In this document: piece by piece, positions 11,992 through 22,615 of the stretch
Layout of the letters: each line of letters begins with the position of its first letter
Numbering within the stretch: position 1 is the first letter of the stretch
NCBI GenBank assembly: GCA_012521105.1
Contig: JAAYNA010000149.1
Location: 1-64,000, forward strand
DNA length: 64,000 nucleotides
Origin: Clostridiaceae bacterium
GTDB lineage: Bacteria; Bacillota; Clostridia; DSM-8532
Direction of reading: 5' to 3'
The notes under the pieces: model-generated
The model's input: only the letters and a program-made list of their open reading frames with translations
Told to the model about the DNA's origin: nothing
Database searches by the model: none
Position numbers and translations under genes: made by a program

Positions 11992-12334
11992 ACTAACTCA
12001 TGCTAGAGCAAAAGTTAAAGATTTACAAAGATTAGTTTAATGATAAAAAAATGTGATTGGGTTTTAGGCAGATGATTCGAATCGGGTAGAAAACCCCATA
12101 TATGTAAACTTTGAATTTCAAGAGGGTGTATGTCTCCCGATAAGGACTGATGAAAAGCCATCACTTGGCAATTACAATTTTAAAGTTGAGAATGTAACAC
12201 TTTCCGGGGGTAATTAAAAGATAAGGTCGAAGTTATAGAACGGCTTTTGATCCTCCTTATGGAGCGAAAATTTACAATAAAAGATTCAGATGGAAACGAA
12301 ACAGGATTCTGTTTACAAAAGCATAACCTGCAGG
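11992..12334 (+). pseudogene. degenerate VOC-family gene
   Basis: fragments in shifted frames: LTHARAKVKDLQR, NFEFQEGVCLP, NYNFKVENVTLS, FDPPYGAKIY / KDSDGNETGFCLQKHN, interrupted by stops and frameshifts. Confidence 0.7.
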
Positions 12335-12411
12335 TGAGTCATTTCGCATTCCTTATAATGTTTTAACGAGTGAATTTTATATTAAAACAGTATAAAGAAC
12401 AGGTGAAATAA

Positions 12412-14229
12412 TTGAAAAAGAGGATAGTAAGGTTCTATAAGGATCTTTCCATTAAGAAGAAGCTTTTGCTGGCTTTTTATATTCAAATAATAATACCAAT
12501 GATTTTTATGGGCTTTTTGAGCTACCAGAATTCTGCACAAACAATTAAAAACATATCGACGAATTACGCAAAAGATATATTACAGATGCTCGAGCTTCGT
12601 TTTAATGATTATCTGACAAACTTAAGCGTTATTTCCCAGGACCTGCTATATGACAAAACTATTTACAGTGCATTGATTAAAGGAAATATAGGCGACCCTC
12701 TCACAGATTATGAAATTGAAAATGAAATCAGTAATTCAATGAAAAAAATAATACTTTCAAGACCTGAAGTACAATCGATAGCAGTTATAGGGAATGACGG
12801 AAAGTACTATTATTCTGATGATAATTCCTCCAGCAACAGTATAAAAAACATATTACCCTATGATGAAGTGTTAAATAAAGCCAGGCAATACCAGGGCAAG
12901 GTTGCCTGGTATACAGAAAGCAGCAATGGTGTTGTAGACCATATATATCTTGTCAGAACTATATACCACCAGGATACATTTGAGGAAATTGGACTTCAGG
13001 TAATACTGGTAAATAAAAATTTTATAAGAACAATTTACAATGGGCTTACAAGAAGCATGCAGAATATTATTATTTTATCCGACAATTATGATTTAATCGC
13101 TGCAAGAAACAGTGATTACAGTTATTTTTTCAATGGTTCTTCCTTTGGTAAACTACATAATGAAAAGGATTCAAAAATAGATAAAGAAATTAATGCGCTG
13201 GTGTCTTATACCACAATAAGTGAAACAGGATGGAAAATAATAACCTATGTTCCGCTTAATATACTTTACCGCGATGCTTACGCACTGGGCAGGAATTTAG
13301 TTCTATTGTGTATTGTTACCATTGTATTTTTATCGGCTTTCAATTTATCTATTGCAATGGGCTTTATCAATCCTATTAACCGTCTGGTAAAGGGGATGAG
13401 AATGGTTCAAAAAGATAACAGAATTGTTTTTATTGATGATGAAAGGGAAGATGAAATAGGCTTTTTAAATAAAACATTTAATGAAATGTCTCGAGAAATA
13501 AATCACTTGGTAACATGGGTGTACAGAGAGCAGATTACAAGAAAAGAGGCTGAATTAAGGGCGCTGCAATCACAAATAAATCCCCATTTTTTATTTAATA
13601 CTTTGGAATCTATAAACTGGATGGCAAGGCTTAATAATGTGCCGGAGATCAGTGAAACTGTTACAGATTTGTCAGATTTGATGGAGGCCAGCATTGGAAG
13701 GGACGACAGGCTTATAACAGTTGAAGAAGAGTTTATGTATTCTGACAAATACATATCCATTATAAAAAGAAGATTCGAAGATAAGATACAGTTTAAAAAA
13801 GAAATATTGAACGGGGCTGGAAAGGTTAGAATACCAAGGCTTTTAATTCAACCCCTTGTTGAGAACTCTGTTTATCATGGTATAGATAGATTGCGCGGCA
13901 AAGGCGAGATTATTTTGAAGGCGTATATAGAGGGTGAACGCCTTGTAATTGTTGTTATGGATACCGGTCCCGGTATTGATAGTGTAGAGTTGGATTCTTT
14001 AAACAGAAGGCTTTCTTTGGATAATGATACGTATTTCAAAAATCTTGGTACAGAATCCAGGAAATGTATAGGAATAGAAAATGTCAACCGCAGAATAAAA
14101 TTGTTTTATGGTGATAACTATGGTCTTAAAATAGAGAGCCAGAAGGGGAAATTCACCAGGATAATAGTCAGCATACCAGCCCATAGAGAGCCAACGGAGG
14201 GATATTATGTTCAAAGTAATGATTATTGA
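12412..14229 (+). CDS. sensor histidine kinase, YesM type (HAMP + His_kinase)
   Basis: two TM segments, LQSQINPHFLFNTLESINW H-box, HATPase LIQPLVENSVYHGI. Confidence 0.92.
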   Translation: MKKRIVRFYKDLSIKKKLLLAFYIQIIIPMIFMGFLSYQNSAQTIKNISTNYAKDILQMLELRFNDYLTNLSVISQDLLYDKTIYSALIKGNIGDPLTDYEIENEISNSMKKIILSRPEVQSIAVIGNDGKYYYSDDNSSSNSIKNILPYDEVLNKARQYQGKVAWYTESSNGVVDHIYLVRTIYHQDTFEEIGLQVILVNKNFIRTIYNGLTRSMQNIIILSDNYDLIAARNSDYSYFFNGSSFGKLHNEKDSKIDKEINALVSYTTISETGWKIITYVPLNILYRDAYALGRNLVLLCIVTIVFLSAFNLSIAMGFINPINRLVKGMRMVQKDNRIVFIDDEREDEIGFLNKTFNEMSREINHLVTWVYREQITRKEAELRALQSQINPHFLFNTLESINWMARLNNVPEISETVTDLSDLMEASIGRDDRLITVEEEFMYSDKYISIIKRRFEDKIQFKKEILNGAGKVRIPRLLIQPLVENSVYHGIDRLRGKGEIILKAYIEGERLVIVVMDTGPGIDSVELDSLNRRLSLDNDTYFKNLGTESRKCIGIENVNRRIKLFYGDNYGLKIESQKGKFTRIIVSIPAHREPTEGYYVQSNDY

Positions 14230-15829
14230 TGATGAGCCTATAATCAGGAAGGGTATTAAGAATATACTAAACTGGAAACAGTTTGGTTGTGAAATATGTG
14301 CCGAAGCCTCTGATGGCGAGGAGGGCAGAACTTTAATAAAAAAATACAGACCCGACATATTAATTACAGATATACGTATGCCTGAAATTGACGGTTTGAA
14401 AATGATAAAGGATGTAAAGGATTTAATACCCGATTGCAAAATAATAGTTCTAACCGGATACAGGGATTTCGACTATGTACAGGAAGCATTGAAACTTGGA
14501 GTATTTGATTTTGTCCTTAAACCTTCAAAAATAGAGGAATTAACAGCAATAGTTCAAAGAGCGGTAGAAGAGCTGAAAAGATTAAAAAACAGGGCAGAGG
14601 AGTTCAAAAAGTTAAAAAAGCTTTTTGAACAGAATATTCCTGTACTGAGAGAAAAGTTTTTATATGATCTCATGTACGAGATGTACCCGAACAGGCAAGA
14701 CATCCTGCCACGGGCCGAACTGCTTGGTGTAAACATAACAGAGTTTTTCCTCCTTGTAATAGAAATTGATACTGATGAAAATGAAAACTTAAGTCAGTAT
14801 GACATGAATTTATATCAGTTTGGTATAATTAATACATTCATGGATGTGTTTTCAGATTGCTTTGATGTAATTAATATTCCTTTGAAAGATAGAAGAGTTG
14901 CATTTATACTGCAGGGTATGGATGACATTAAGGACTCATTAGGTAAAATAAACGACAAATGCAGCTACTTCCAGGAACTTCTTGTTAATTGCTTTGGGTT
15001 CACAGTAACCATAGCAGTAAGTTCGGAAGGCAGGGGAATTATGCAGCTTCCCGAAAAACACAGGGAATGCATGGAAGCCCTTGAACGCAAGTTTTACATT
15101 GGAAATAACACGGTTATTTTTTATAATGATCTGAATGTTTTTTTCAAGTTCGATGATTATTCAGTACTTGAAAAATACCAAAGACTGTTGCTGGAGGGTA
15201 TAAAAACCGGTAACGAGTCTATAGTAACGAAAAGAGTTGAAGATATATTTGAATATATAAACAGCCTTGAGCATTCTAATATGAATTATTTAAAAAATTT
15301 TTACTGTGGTATTATTAATCAAATAAATAATATCAGACTTTCGGTGGCACAGGCCTCTAATGACAGAAAGGTGGAAAGTATTAATATCGTTAGCCTTCAC
15401 AGTATGATTAATGAATCGGATAGTATACACGAGCTCAATGAGCTGTTAAAGGATGTTTCACTGAGCATTACGTCAAAAATAAATAATTACAATACCAAAA
15501 GCATCAAACTTGTTTTACGCAATGCCATTGACTATATTCATGAAAACTACGGCAAGCCAATCACTCTTAATGATGTTGCAGAGCATGTTTATGTGAGCAC
15601 TTCCTATTTAAGCAGAATGTTCAAAAAAGAGCTTGGGAAAAATTTTGTGGATTATCTGAATGGTCTGCGTATTGAAAAAGCCAAAGAATTGCTTATGGAC
15701 CCCAAATATAAAACTTATGAAGTGGCAGAAATTGTTGGAATTCCCGATGCCCACTATTTCTCACGTTTGTTTAAAAAATATGAAGGTTTGTCCCCAACCG
15801 AATACAGGGATGCTTCTGCTGCAGAATAA
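14207..15829 (+). CDS. response regulator, YesN type (REC + AraC HTH)
   Basis: MFKVMIIDDEPIIRKGIKNIL..., C-terminal AraC HTH HVYVSTSYLSRMFKKELGKNF. Confidence 0.93.
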   Translation: MFKVMIIDDEPIIRKGIKNILNWKQFGCEICAEASDGEEGRTLIKKYRPDILITDIRMPEIDGLKMIKDVKDLIPDCKIIVLTGYRDFDYVQEALKLGVFDFVLKPSKIEELTAIVQRAVEELKRLKNRAEEFKKLKKLFEQNIPVLREKFLYDLMYEMYPNRQDILPRAELLGVNITEFFLLVIEIDTDENENLSQYDMNLYQFGIINTFMDVFSDCFDVINIPLKDRRVAFILQGMDDIKDSLGKINDKCSYFQELLVNCFGFTVTIAVSSEGRGIMQLPEKHRECMEALERKFYIGNNTVIFYNDLNVFFKFDDYSVLEKYQRLLLEGIKTGNESIVTKRVEDIFEYINSLEHSNMNYLKNFYCGIINQINNIRLSVAQASNDRKVESINIVSLHSMINESDSIHELNELLKDVSLSITSKINNYNTKSIKLVLRNAIDYIHENYGKPITLNDVAEHVYVSTSYLSRMFKKELGKNFVDYLNGLRIEKAKELLMDPKYKTYEVAEIVGIPDAHYFSRLFKKYEGLSPTEYRDASAAE

Positions 15830-16037
15830 AATCTTCGTGGATTATTTTGTTGTACAATTTTGAAATTAATTTGGTCAATATTTTGCAAGATAGTTCAATA
15901 TGTTCTATTTGTCTGTTAACCCACCTCTGATATGATATCAATGTAATATTCCATTAATACTTCTTTATTTTGTTATGTAAACTTAATTTTTACAAACATT
16001 TTTACACGCAATTCAGACGTAAAAAGGGGTTAAAAAA

Positions 16038-17012
16038 ATGCAATCAAAACAGGGAAATACTACAATAATAAAACCATCTGTAAATAAGGGGTTTTTTTAC
16101 GAGTTGAAGAAAAACTGGCCTCTTTTTGTTATGCTGATTCCTGGGGTGGCTATTCTGATTATAAACAATTACATACCAATGTTTGGTATAGTAATAGCTT
16201 TTAAGAGATATCGCTTTCACGGAAATTTTATAAACAGCATAATTCAAAGTGAGTGGGTTGGGTTTAGAAATTTTGAGTTTTTCTTTAAAACCCCATATGC
16301 ATACCAAATTACAAGAAACACCATACTATACAACATGGCTTTTATTTTCCTTGGTTTAGTAGTTCCTGTTGCCTTTGCAATTATGCTTAATGAAATTACC
16401 AACAAAAGAACAGCAAAGGTTTATCAAAGTGTTATGTTCCTGCCTTATTTCCTTTCATGGATAGTAGTCAGTTATCTTGCTTATTCATTCTTCAGCATTG
16501 AAAGTGGTTTTCTGAATAGATCTTTTTTGGCGTCTTTAGGCATTGAGCCGGTAAAGTGGTACTTCGAACCGAAGTATTGGCCATTTATTATTACATTCTT
16601 TCAATTGTGGAAATATACAGGCTACAATACGGTTGTATATTTAGCAGCAATCTCAGGTATTGATACTGAGTACTACGAGGCTGCTGAAATTGATGGAGCT
16701 ACAAAGTGGCAACAGATAAGGCATATTACAATACCGCTTTTACGTTCTTTAATGATTATTATGACATTGCTTGCGGTTGGCAGGATATTTAATGCGGATT
16801 TTGGTCTTTTTTATCATGTTCCAAGAAACAGCGGTCAGCTTTATCCTGTCACAGACGTTATAGATACATACGTATACAGGGCCTTAAGAAACACGAATAA
16901 TATCTCAATGGCAGCGGCAGCGGGTACCTATCAAGCCATAGTAGGTTGTATTACAGTGTTTACTGCTAATTTTATAGTTAGAAAGATAGACAAGGATAAA
17001 GCACTGTTTTAG
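16038..17012 (+). CDS. ABC transporter permease, LplB type
   Basis: multi-TM protein; EAAEIDGATKWQQIRHITIPLL EAA motif. Confidence 0.92.
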   Translation: MQSKQGNTTIIKPSVNKGFFYELKKNWPLFVMLIPGVAILIINNYIPMFGIVIAFKRYRFHGNFINSIIQSEWVGFRNFEFFFKTPYAYQITRNTILYNMAFIFLGLVVPVAFAIMLNEITNKRTAKVYQSVMFLPYFLSWIVVSYLAYSFFSIESGFLNRSFLASLGIEPVKWYFEPKYWPFIITFFQLWKYTGYNTVVYLAAISGIDTEYYEAAEIDGATKWQQIRHITIPLLRSLMIIMTLLAVGRIFNADFGLFYHVPRNSGQLYPVTDVIDTYVYRALRNTNNISMAAAAGTYQAIVGCITVFTANFIVRKIDKDKALF

Positions 17013-17024
17013 GAGGCATTAAAA

Positions 17025-17975
17025 ATGAATGGAACTGTTGAAATTGAAAAAACCGGGATCTTAAAAATGCTTAAAAGCAGGAGACTTGGAAATAAGGTGT
17101 CCCCGACAGGCAATATATTGATAAATCTTCTGTTCATTATCTGTAGTATTATATGCATTGCTCCAATTATTTTAATAACCGTGATCTCTTTCACCGATGA
17201 AAAAGAGCTTCTGGTTAACGGCTATAGTTTCTTTCCCGAGAAATATTCGGTTAAAGCATACGACTATGTTATCACAGCCGGAGATACAATTTGGAGGGCT
17301 TATGGTGTTTCAATTCTGGTAACAATCTTAGGTACAATTTTAAGTCTTATGGTTATTTGTCTCTACGCCTATCCATTATCTCGCCAAAGCTTTAAATACA
17401 AGAACTTTTTCTCATTTTTTGCCTATTTCACAATGATATTTGGCGGCGGACTTGTACCCTGGTATATGGTATATACACAATTAATACCTATTAAAAATAC
17501 CCTTTGGATTATGATAGTTCCGTACCTGATGAATGCATGGTATATGATGATAATGAGAACTTTCTTTAAGACTACTGTTCATGAGTCAATTATCGAGTCA
17601 GCAAAGATTGATGGAGCAGGTGAGTTCAGGATTTTCTTTGTGATAGTATTGCCTCTGTGTAAGGCAGGGCTTGCAACGATCGGGCTTTTCTGCACATTAG
17701 GATATTGGAATGACTGGTGGCTTCCTCTTGTGTTTATAACCGAACATAAGCTTTATAACATCCAATATTTAATGTACCAGACATTAAACAGTATTCAATA
17801 CCTTGCCAGTGGCAGTGCACAGTTTTCAGAGTCTTCAAAAGTACTCGCTGATTTACCGAGCGAAAGTGCAAGGATGGCAATAGCTGTTATATCCATAGGA
17901 CCGATTATATTTGCTTACCCATTTTTCCAGAAATATTTTGTTAAAGGTCTTACCATTGGTGCTGTGAAAGGTTGA
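17025..17975 (+). CDS. carbohydrate ABC transporter permease, YtcP/LplC type
   Basis: multi-TM protein; ESAKIDGAGEFRIFFVIVLPLCKAGLATI EAA motif. Confidence 0.92.
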   Translation: MNGTVEIEKTGILKMLKSRRLGNKVSPTGNILINLLFIICSIICIAPIILITVISFTDEKELLVNGYSFFPEKYSVKAYDYVITAGDTIWRAYGVSILVTILGTILSLMVICLYAYPLSRQSFKYKNFFSFFAYFTMIFGGGLVPWYMVYTQLIPIKNTLWIMIVPYLMNAWYMMIMRTFFKTTVHESIIESAKIDGAGEFRIFFVIVLPLCKAGLATIGLFCTLGYWNDWWLPLVFITEHKLYNIQYLMYQTLNSIQYLASGSAQFSESSKVLADLPSESARMAIAVISIGPIIFAYPFFQKYFVKGLTIGAVKG

Positions 17976-18023
17976 AACCGGTTTTACGGTTTAAATATTA
18001 AATTAATTTAAGGAGGGAATTTT

Positions 18024-19547
18024 ATGTCCAAAGCGAAGAGAATTTGCAGCTTGCTACTGATTTCACTTCTAGCATTTACTCTCATTTTGACAGGTTGTAC
18101 CGGGCCGATAACACCTGGAACAAGTTCCGACACACCTACAGAAACCGAAGACAGTCCAAAAACTCAACCTGAAGAACCGACTGTTAAACTTACCTGGTAT
18201 CTGGTCGGGAACAGACAGGAACCCGATACCCCAAAAGTACTTGAAGAAGCAAACAAGTACCTGAAGGATAAGCTGAATGTTAGTCTTGATTTATACGTAT
18301 TCGGATGGGGTGACGACTATGACCAGAAGGTAAATACAGCATTGGCTGCAGGCGAACCAATAGATATAGTATTTACTGCAAACTGGGCAGCAAATTACAA
18401 CGTAAATGCGGCATCCGGCTATTTTACAGAGCTTAACGGTTATTTGGCCAAATACCCAAAAATAAAAGAAATTCTTGGCGAGGACTTCCTTAACGGTTCT
18501 GCAATTAACGGTAAGAATTACGCAGTTCCAACCAATAAGGAAAAAGTACATAACTGGGGATGGCTGCTCAAGAAGGATCTTGTAGACAAATACAACATGG
18601 ATGTAAGCAATATTAAAACAATAGAAGCAATTGAGCCCTTATTAAAGATAATAAAAGAAAATGAGCCCGAAATAACACCAGTATGTATTGCAACAATGGA
18701 TGCTCCTTTCCAGCTTCTCGACTGGGACCGTATCAGTGACGACGATGTTCCCGGTGCCCTGTATCCTGATAACAGAGATTACACAATTGTAAATCATTTC
18801 CTTGCGCCGGAAAGTATTGAGCATTACAAACTTATGAGAGACTGGGCAAATAAAGGGTACATTCATCCCGATGCTGCAACCATGCAGAATCAGGTTGAAT
18901 TGATGAAGTCCGGAAGATATTTTGCAGCCTCACAATCCCTGAAGCCCGGGAAAGACGCTGAAATGGCTGCCACCACAGGAATTGAGTGGGTACAGGTTGA
19001 TGTTACAAGACCTGTTATGTCCAATCGTGAGACAACAGGTGCCCTCCTTGCAATTCCCGCAGGTTCGAAAAACCCTGAAAAAGCATTCCAGTTCATAGAA
19101 CTGCTGTACACCGACAAGTACATGAAGAACCTGTTGAACTATGGTATTGAAAATGTACATTATAAGAAGGTATCAGATAATGTAATTGAACTTATTGATC
19201 CTGATAATTCGGGTTATAACCCAGGTCATGGATGGAAATTTGGAGACCAGTTTAAAGACTACCTGATGAGTAATGAAGATCCTCAAAAATGGGATAAGTT
19301 CCTTGAATTCAACGAGGCAGGGTTAGCGTTGAACAGCCTTGGTTTTGTATTTGACAAAACCAATGTTGAAACTCAGATTTCATCCTGTAAGAACGTTGTC
19401 CAGGCGTACTACAAGCAGCTGTTCACAGGTTCTGTAGAAGTTGAACCAACAATAGAACAGTTTGAAAAAGAACTTAAGGCAGCAGGTGTTGACGAACTGA
19501 TCGCTGAAATGCAAAGACAGTACGATAAATGGCGCGAATCAAAATAA
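18024..19547 (+). CDS. extracellular solute-binding lipoprotein (LplA-like)
   Basis: lipobox LILTGC, solute-binding architecture, directly follows the two permeases. Confidence 0.9.
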   Translation: MSKAKRICSLLLISLLAFTLILTGCTGPITPGTSSDTPTETEDSPKTQPEEPTVKLTWYLVGNRQEPDTPKVLEEANKYLKDKLNVSLDLYVFGWGDDYDQKVNTALAAGEPIDIVFTANWAANYNVNAASGYFTELNGYLAKYPKIKEILGEDFLNGSAINGKNYAVPTNKEKVHNWGWLLKKDLVDKYNMDVSNIKTIEAIEPLLKIIKENEPEITPVCIATMDAPFQLLDWDRISDDDVPGALYPDNRDYTIVNHFLAPESIEHYKLMRDWANKGYIHPDAATMQNQVELMKSGRYFAASQSLKPGKDAEMAATTGIEWVQVDVTRPVMSNRETTGALLAIPAGSKNPEKAFQFIELLYTDKYMKNLLNYGIENVHYKKVSDNVIELIDPDNSGYNPGHGWKFGDQFKDYLMSNEDPQKWDKFLEFNEAGLALNSLGFVFDKTNVETQISSCKNVVQAYYKQLFTGSVEVEPTIEQFEKELKAAGVDELIAEMQRQYDKWRESK

Positions 19548-19569
19548 ACTGTTATAATGCTTTGATCTT

Positions 19570-19597
19570 GGACCGGGGCCTCCCGGTCTTTTTTTTA
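19570..19597 (+). terminator. Rho-independent terminator after LplA-like gene
   Basis: GACCGGGgccTCCCGGTC followed by T-run. Confidence 0.85.
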
Positions 19598-19831
19598 TCG
19601 TTTTTTCTAAGTACACGAAAAGTTTCCCCTCTTCGCTGCAAATCTGTTTATACCACTATTTAGTTTTCCACTGCCCGGAGAAACCTGTATATTGACAGCT
19701 CCTCCCCCTCAGACTTTGTGTGTTCTCCTTATAAAACCGGTTTTCCATACCTTTGCAGAAAGATAATTATGTCACCTTTTTGGCACATGCATATAATAAA
19801 TTAACCTTAACAAACGAGTGGAGGGGAATTT

Positions 19832-20290
19832 ATGTATAAACTGATGCAGGCTTTTGAGACAAAAACGTTTATAGGTGCTTTGGTTGTTGTTATCGCATAT
19901 ATTTCGAAGTCAATGCATGAAGTTTTTGTCATTCTGGCAGCGTTTATTATATTGGATTATATAACCGGAATTCTATGCGGATTGATAAAAAACCGAGGGT
20001 TTAATTATAAAAAGGGTATTACGGGAGCTTTAAAAAAACTGTCGTACCTGGTACTTATACTGATTACAATTTTAATTGAGTTTTTAATCAATTATTTAAC
20101 AAATGATTCGAGAGTTTATATTCGCATTGGAAATTCCATTACTCTGGCAGTGTATATATACCTTATTGGAACAGAAGGTCTAAGTATTATACAGAACCTT
20201 ATTGTTTTAGGAATTCCTGTTCCGCCGTTTATGATAAAACTGTTTGGTTTGATTAAAGACCAGTCAGGAAATATTATCAGAAAACAATAA
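19832..20290 (+). CDS. phage holin family protein (TcdE-like)
   Basis: 150 aa, several TM helices; IILDYITGILCGLIKNRGFNYKKGITGALKKLSYLVLI is typical of the toxin-secretion/phage-lysis holin family. Confidence 0.85.
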   Translation: MYKLMQAFETKTFIGALVVVIAYISKSMHEVFVILAAFIILDYITGILCGLIKNRGFNYKKGITGALKKLSYLVLILITILIEFLINYLTNDSRVYIRIGNSITLAVYIYLIGTEGLSIIQNLIVLGIPVPPFMIKLFGLIKDQSGNIIRKQ

Positions 20291-20410
20291 AGCCCAAATG
20301 AAAAGATGGGCGCATAAATGACAATTGTAAAAAAAATTTATATAAAATATACTTAGAGATATAATAGGATTAAATGCTTACTATATTTGCAACGAAAGGG
20401 GCAATAAACT

Positions 20411-21388
20411 ATGATTGTAGCAGCTGACGGTAGTGGCGATTACACATCTTTGGGACAGGCATTATGCGCATTGGAAAATTCAAAAGACACCGATAACCGG
20501 GTTGTCATTTACATTAAAAAAGGAGTGTACAAAGAGAAGCTGCATATAAAAAGACCTAATATTACATTGATTGGTGAAGATGCAGAATCAACAGTTATTA
20601 CCTATGATGATTACGCAAGAAAACTCTTTGATAACGGGGAGGAGTACGGCACTTTCAATTCATACACCGTTCTTATTACAGGCGACGGGTTTGAGGCGCG
20701 TAATATAACCTTTGAGAACTCTGCAGGATCAGGCAAAATAAAAGGACAAGCCCTCGCTGCATATGTGGACGCTGATCGGGTAATATTCAGGAATTGCTAT
20801 TTTAAGGGCCACCAGGATACTCTTTTTACAGCACCGCTTCCACCCAAACCCATTCTTAAAGACGGATTTAAAGGCCCAGGGGAAAACAAGGAAAGAAAAA
20901 TGGGCAGTCACTATTATGAGAACTGCTTGATTGAAGGCGATGTGGACTTTATATTTGGCTCAGCAACAGCGGTTTTTAAAGATTGTACAATTGTATCATT
21001 GGACAGGGGTGAACCCGAAAATGGAGTAAACGGGTATATTACTGCCGCATCAACTCCCGAAGGTGAAAAGTATGGATACGTTTTTATTAACTGCAGGCTC
21101 CTGGGAAGGTGCAAGCCTTCTACAGTTTATCTTGGGAGGCCGTGGAGAAATTTTGCAAAAACAGTTTTTATAAATTGTTATATGGATGATCATATTAAAA
21201 GTGAAGGGTGGCATAACTGGGAAAAGACTGAAAGTGAAAAAACTGTTTTTTACGCCGAATATAAAAGCTACGGTCCGGGTGCAAAAATTGATAAAAGGGT
21301 ATCCTGGGCAAAAATCCTGACCGATGAAGAAGCAGAAGATTATACCGTTGATAAAATTATTCCCTGGGTAAAACATGCTGTGTTATAA
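20411..21388 (+). CDS. pectinesterase (carbohydrate esterase family 8), no signal peptide
   Basis: GQALAAYVDADRVIFRNCYFKGHQDTLF, EGDVDFIFGSATAVF, YLGRPWRNFAKTVF motifs; N-terminus MIVAADGSGDYTSLGQAL lacks a signal. Confidence 0.93.
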   Translation: MIVAADGSGDYTSLGQALCALENSKDTDNRVVIYIKKGVYKEKLHIKRPNITLIGEDAESTVITYDDYARKLFDNGEEYGTFNSYTVLITGDGFEARNITFENSAGSGKIKGQALAAYVDADRVIFRNCYFKGHQDTLFTAPLPPKPILKDGFKGPGENKERKMGSHYYENCLIEGDVDFIFGSATAVFKDCTIVSLDRGEPENGVNGYITAASTPEGEKYGYVFINCRLLGRCKPSTVYLGRPWRNFAKTVFINCYMDDHIKSEGWHNWEKTESEKTVFYAEYKSYGPGAKIDKRVSWAKILTDEEAEDYTVDKIIPWVKHAVL

Positions 21389-21467
21389 TGTGAGTGCCAC
21401 GGATATTTTATTAAAAACCCAGTTATATATTAACAGAAACAATGACATTAAAAGTGTGGAGATAATA

Positions 21468-21902
21468 ATGTACGTAGTAATTTCGGAAAGTGAACAGGAT
21501 ACGGTTAAACTTGGTGAAAAAGTAGCAAAGCAGCTTAAAAAGGGTGATGTTGTTGCTTTGTCGGGAGATTTGGGAACAGGAAAGACCGCATTTGTAAAGG
21601 GTCTGGCCCAGGGATTTGGAATTGATGAATATATTACAAGCCCAACCTTTACACTGGTGCAAAGCTATAAAGGGCCGGGGTTTAACCTGCACCATTTTGA
21701 TGTCTACCGCATTTCAGACGAGGAAGAGTTGTTTGAAATAGGGTTTGAAGAGTATCTGTATGAAGGGGATATTTGTGTAATTGAATGGGCCGATCTGATA
21801 CAGAATTTAATACCGCCCCGGTCGGTGTGGATAAATTTTGAAAGGCTGGAAGACGGTGAAAACAAACGAAGGATTACTGTAAAGGGGCTTGGAACAAAAT
21901 GA
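21468..21902 (+). CDS. tsaE: tRNA threonylcarbamoyladenosine biosynthesis ATPase TsaE
   Basis: SGDLGTGKTAFVKGLAQGFG Walker A, SPTFTLV motif; operon with tsaB-rimI; start reassigned to ATG 21468. Confidence 0.95.
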   Translation: MYVVISESEQDTVKLGEKVAKQLKKGDVVALSGDLGTGKTAFVKGLAQGFGIDEYITSPTFTLVQSYKGPGFNLHHFDVYRISDEEELFEIGFEEYLYEGDICVIEWADLIQNLIPPRSVWINFERLEDGENKRRITVKGLGTK

Positions 21903-22615
21903 TTATACTTGCTTTGGATACTTCGGCAGCAACAGCATCGGCTGCAGTTGTTAAAGATGGTTTTTTAACAGGGGAAATATCTATCCGCAATGGAAAGACC
22001 CATTCACAAAAAATTATTCCAATGATTAGCTCGCTGCTTAATATGCTTGATTATAAACCCGAAGACCTGGATTTGCTGTCGGTAGCTATTGGGCCAGGTT
22101 CTTTTACAGGTTTAAGAATAGGTGTGGTCACAATTAAGGCAATGGCCTATGCTTTAAATATACCTGTTGTAGAGGTGTCAACTCTTATGGCCCTTGCATA
22201 CACCGTGAATGAACAGGAAGGATTAGTATGCCCCATAATGGATGCAAGAAACCGCCAGGTTTATACCGGTCTTTACAAAACAAGTAATGGATCGGTATCT
22301 GTGCTGCAGGAAGATTCAGGACTGGCAGTGGATGAATTGATTAACATCCTGAGAAAATATGATATGCCAATACATTTTGTTGGTGATGCCGTACCACTGT
22401 ACGAGAACTATATAAAAGAGCAGGGAATTAATGCGCGTTTTGCACCAGATGACATTTTTACGCATCGAGCTGCAACGGTAGCGCATCTTGCCTGGTTAAT
22501 GCAGAAAGATGGAAAGGTAAAAGATGCTTTTCATGTGGTTCCGAAATATCACAGGAAATCCCAGGCTGAAAGAATGAAGGACTTAATGTCAGGGAGTAAA
22601 ACCGATGGAAAGTGA
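21899..22615 (+). CDS. tsaB: tRNA threonylcarbamoyladenosine biosynthesis protein TsaB
   Basis: MIILALDTSAATASAAVV, AIGPGSFTGLRIG. Confidence 0.96.
   Translation: MIILALDTSAATASAAVVKDGFLTGEISIRNGKTHSQKIIPMISSLLNMLDYKPEDLDLLSVAIGPGSFTGLRIGVVTIKAMAYALNIPVVEVSTLMALAYTVNEQEGLVCPIMDARNRQVYTGLYKTSNGSVSVLQEDSGLAVDELINILRKYDMPIHFVGDAVPLYENYIKEQGINARFAPDDIFTHRAATVAHLAWLMQKDGKVKDAFHVVPKYHRKSQAERMKDLMSGSKTDGK

Noticed and set aside
19832-20290. Prophage, suggested by the holin gene
   Set aside because: No other phage genes nearby; flanked by sugar transport and pectinesterase genes.
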